Origin: Candidatus Avelusimicrobium fimicolum
GTDB lineage: Bacteria > Elusimicrobiota > Elusimicrobia > Elusimicrobiales > Elusimicrobiaceae
Direction: 5' to 3'
NCBI GenBank assembly: GCA_900541355.1
Contig: UQJU01000064.1
Location: 1-7,483, forward strand
DNA: 7,483 nt
Positions 6,055-7,483 of this stretch are shown in pieces. The notes beneath the pieces were generated by a model. The model worked only from the letters and a program-made list of their open reading frames with translations. It had not been told where the DNA came from and did not search any database. The position numbers and the translations under genes are program-made. Every line of letters begins with the position of its first letter. Within the stretch, counting starts at the first letter, position 1.

Positions 6055-7260
6055 ATGAAGAAACTACTAGGCTTGCTTTTGGCTATGACTATGTCTTGGC
6101 CTGTTACGGCAAGTGCAGAAGTGCTCAAAAACGTGGACCTCAAAGGTGAAATCCAGACGATTGCCTCTGATGCCCGCCACGATAAAAACGCTGTGTATAA
6201 ATCCGGCACGAATTTCCGCGTGTTGGCTGGTTTGTCCGCTGATTTAGTGGAAGACGTAAGAGCCAATGTGCTGTTTCAATATAACGACGCTTGGTTGAGC
6301 GGTACCGCAGGCAACACCGTACAGAACTATTGGGACGAAGTCCGCTTGGCCGAAGCCAATGTGGTGCTTTCCAACCTGTTCTGCTGCTTGGAAGCCACGG
6401 TCGGCCGCCAATTCTATGGCGACGAAGACAGCGCCGTTATGTATTTCGGCCCCAACCACTATGTGTTCGGTATGAACAACGCCCCGTCTTTGGACGGCGC
6501 TAAACTGGTTTATAGCGACGATTTTAAAACCTTCACGATGCTCGCCGGTAAATTGGTTACCTACGATAATGCTGGTGTACAGACCGATGACGTCACCGTG
6601 TACGGCTTGGATTTGAAACTGAACCTCACCGATACCTTGACCGCCCAAGTTTACGGTTATGATTTTATGAACAGCAAATATGATGCTGCCACCGAAAAGA
6701 GACACGAAGGTTTCTATGGTGCCAAAGCCACCTTTGCGCCCGAAGCCGCTACGTTAAGCGCGGAATATGCCCGCGGTTACGAAGCCAACAGACTGTTTAG
6801 AGAAGGCAATGACTCTCCGTATATGGTGAAAGTGGATGCGGCCCTGAATATGGACGTAATCACTCCCAGAGCGGCCTTCTACTATGCCAAAGGTGTAGTT
6901 TCTCCGTTTGGTAACTACTACCCCGGTTTGGCTATCGGCCACGCATTAGCGGGTCACGGTGATTCCTTTGCTGAATACTCTGCTGATGGTGTGAGAATGT
7001 TCAATGTGGGTATGGACTATGTGTGGAACAAGTTTGTGTTCTCCTTGGACGGTTTCTCCTTCCAAGACCGCACCGCCAAAGACTCCTCCACTTGGGAAGC
7101 CGACTTGGTGGCCAAATACAACCACAACGACTATGTCCAACTCTTTGCCGGTATCGGTTATGCTAAATACAGCAATGCCGAAAGCGATACCTTTGGCAGA
7201 AAGAATCAAGATACAAAAGACAATACCGTTGGCCAGTTGGGTATGCTGATTAAGTTCTAA
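6055..7260 (+). CDS. Outer-membrane beta-barrel porin, alginate-export-like
   Basis: A 401-residue exported protein. Residues 1-21 form a signal peptide (MKKLL, a hydrophobic core, then TASA before Glu22). The mature part is a run of alternating hydrophobic/polar strands joined by short turns and longer Asp/Asn/Gly-rich loops, ending in LGMLIKF; the terminal Phe is the usual signal for BAM-dependent outer-membrane insertion. VGRQFYGDE (116-124) followed by APSLDGAKLVY (143-153) resembles the GRQ-x-x-YGD and FDG-x-x-L landmarks of the alginate-export (AlgE-like) porin family, so diffusion of an anionic or carbohydrate solute is possible; the substrate is inferred at best. A strong ribosome site (AGGAGGAG 6041-6048) and its own promoter and terminator suggest an abundant monocistronic protein. 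The only two Cys are adjacent (110-111) on a predicted strand, which is unusual. No OmpA-like peptidoglycan domain or plug domain is present. Confidence 0.8.
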   Translation: MKKLLGLLLAMTMSWPVTASAEVLKNVDLKGEIQTIASDARHDKNAVYKSGTNFRVLAGLSADLVEDVRANVLFQYNDAWLSGTAGNTVQNYWDEVRLAEANVVLSNLFCCLEATVGRQFYGDEDSAVMYFGPNHYVFGMNNAPSLDGAKLVYSDDFKTFTMLAGKLVTYDNAGVQTDDVTVYGLDLKLNLTDTLTAQVYGYDFMNSKYDAATEKRHEGFYGAKATFAPEAATLSAEYARGYEANRLFREGNDSPYMVKVDAALNMDVITPRAAFYYAKGVVSPFGNYYPGLAIGHALAGHGDSFAEYSADGVRMFNVGMDYVWNKFVFSLDGFSFQDRTAKDSSTWEADLVAKYNHNDYVQLFAGIGYAKYSNAESDTFGRKNQDTKDNTVGQLGMLIKF

Positions 7261-7288
7261 CTTAACTGACTGCTGATAGTTTTGTTGT

Positions 7289-7316
7289 AAGCCCCGCCCT
7301 CGTGGCGGGGCTTTTT
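7289..7316 (+). terminator. Intrinsic terminator of the porin gene
   Basis: AAGCCCCGCC at 7289-7298 pairs with GGCGGGGCTT at 7304-7313 around a 5-nt loop, with a T-run at 7312-7316. It lies 28 nt after the porin stop codon. Confidence 0.93.
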
Positions 7317-7363
7317 GCTGGCTGTTTTTGTTGATTGGTCCTCTGGGGGTGTTTTGGTTGTTT

Positions 7364-7453
7364 CGTCGTCATCCTGGAAAGTTGTAGTCCAGGATCTGTT
7401 GTTATTAAAATAAGGAAAACGACAGATTCTGGACAGAAATCTTCCAAAATGAC
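7364..7453. repeat. Complete composite palindromic repeat
   Basis: Two half-units face each other and meet near 7408. The left unit has ATCCTGGA (7371-7378) paired with TCCAGGAT (7388-7395), a 9-nt loop and the tail CTGTTGTTAT. The right unit, on the minus strand, has a stem of seven pairs and one mismatch between 7426-7433 and 7443-7450, also with a 9-nt loop, and the tail CTGTCGTTTT. The outer ends are GTCAT and ATGAC. The right unit's loop (AGATTTCTG on the minus strand) differs from that of the 5789 copy by one base. No flanking target duplication is evident. Confidence 0.8.
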
Positions 7454-7483
7454 CCTTAGTTTTATAAATGGCAAGATTTCTTG

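Noticed and set aside
7262..7474. Open frame of 70 codons on the minus strand at the right edge
   Set aside because: It is made of the repeat element and the terminator read backwards; composition is low-complexity and no family is recognisable.

Overview
The window most likely comes from a gut-type member of the phylum Elusimicrobiota (an Elusimicrobium-like, Gram-negative bacterium). This assignment is inferred. It rests on the pilin-like fragment at the left edge, whose pattern of conserved aromatic and acidic residues followed by a Cys-rich C-terminal half I associate with the large pilin families of that phylum. An outer-membrane beta-barrel with a cleavable signal peptide and a C-terminal Phe fits a diderm cell. 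No marker gene is present to prove the assignment.

Layout from left to right: (1) 1-453, the 3' part of a type IV pilin-like gene; (2) 472-504, a bidirectional terminator between convergent genes; (3) 522-1499 on the minus strand, a class II fructose-bisphosphate aldolase; (4) 1500-1697, a divergent intergenic region with a near-consensus sigma70 promoter reading right; (5) 1698-5551, a tightly spaced three-gene operon of M42 aminopeptidase, a divergent 782-residue transketolase and a small PPC-domain (DUF296) protein, closed by a strong terminator at 5572-5612; (6) 5613-5984, gene-free DNA filled with short palindromic repeats; (7) 5985-7260, a promoter and a porin-like outer-membrane protein gene, closed by a terminator at 7289-7316; (8) 7317-7483, another copy of the palindromic repeat.

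Functionally, the aldolase and transketolase belong to central sugar-phosphate metabolism (glycolysis/gluconeogenesis and the non-oxidative pentose phosphate pathway). The M42 peptidase suggests use of peptides, and the porin suggests solute uptake. The link between the three operon members is not obvious; co-transcription is inferred from 15-nt and 20-nt gaps and the absence of internal terminators.

The most notable observations are the transketolase, which carries GEG in place of the cofactor motif GDG and Ala in place of a conserved interface Glu while keeping the other catalytic and phosphate-binding residues I could align, and a family of mobile-looking hairpin repeats on both sides of the porin gene whose stems show compensatory base changes. 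I see no sign of a defence system, CRISPR array, prophage, transposase, tRNA or rRNA.
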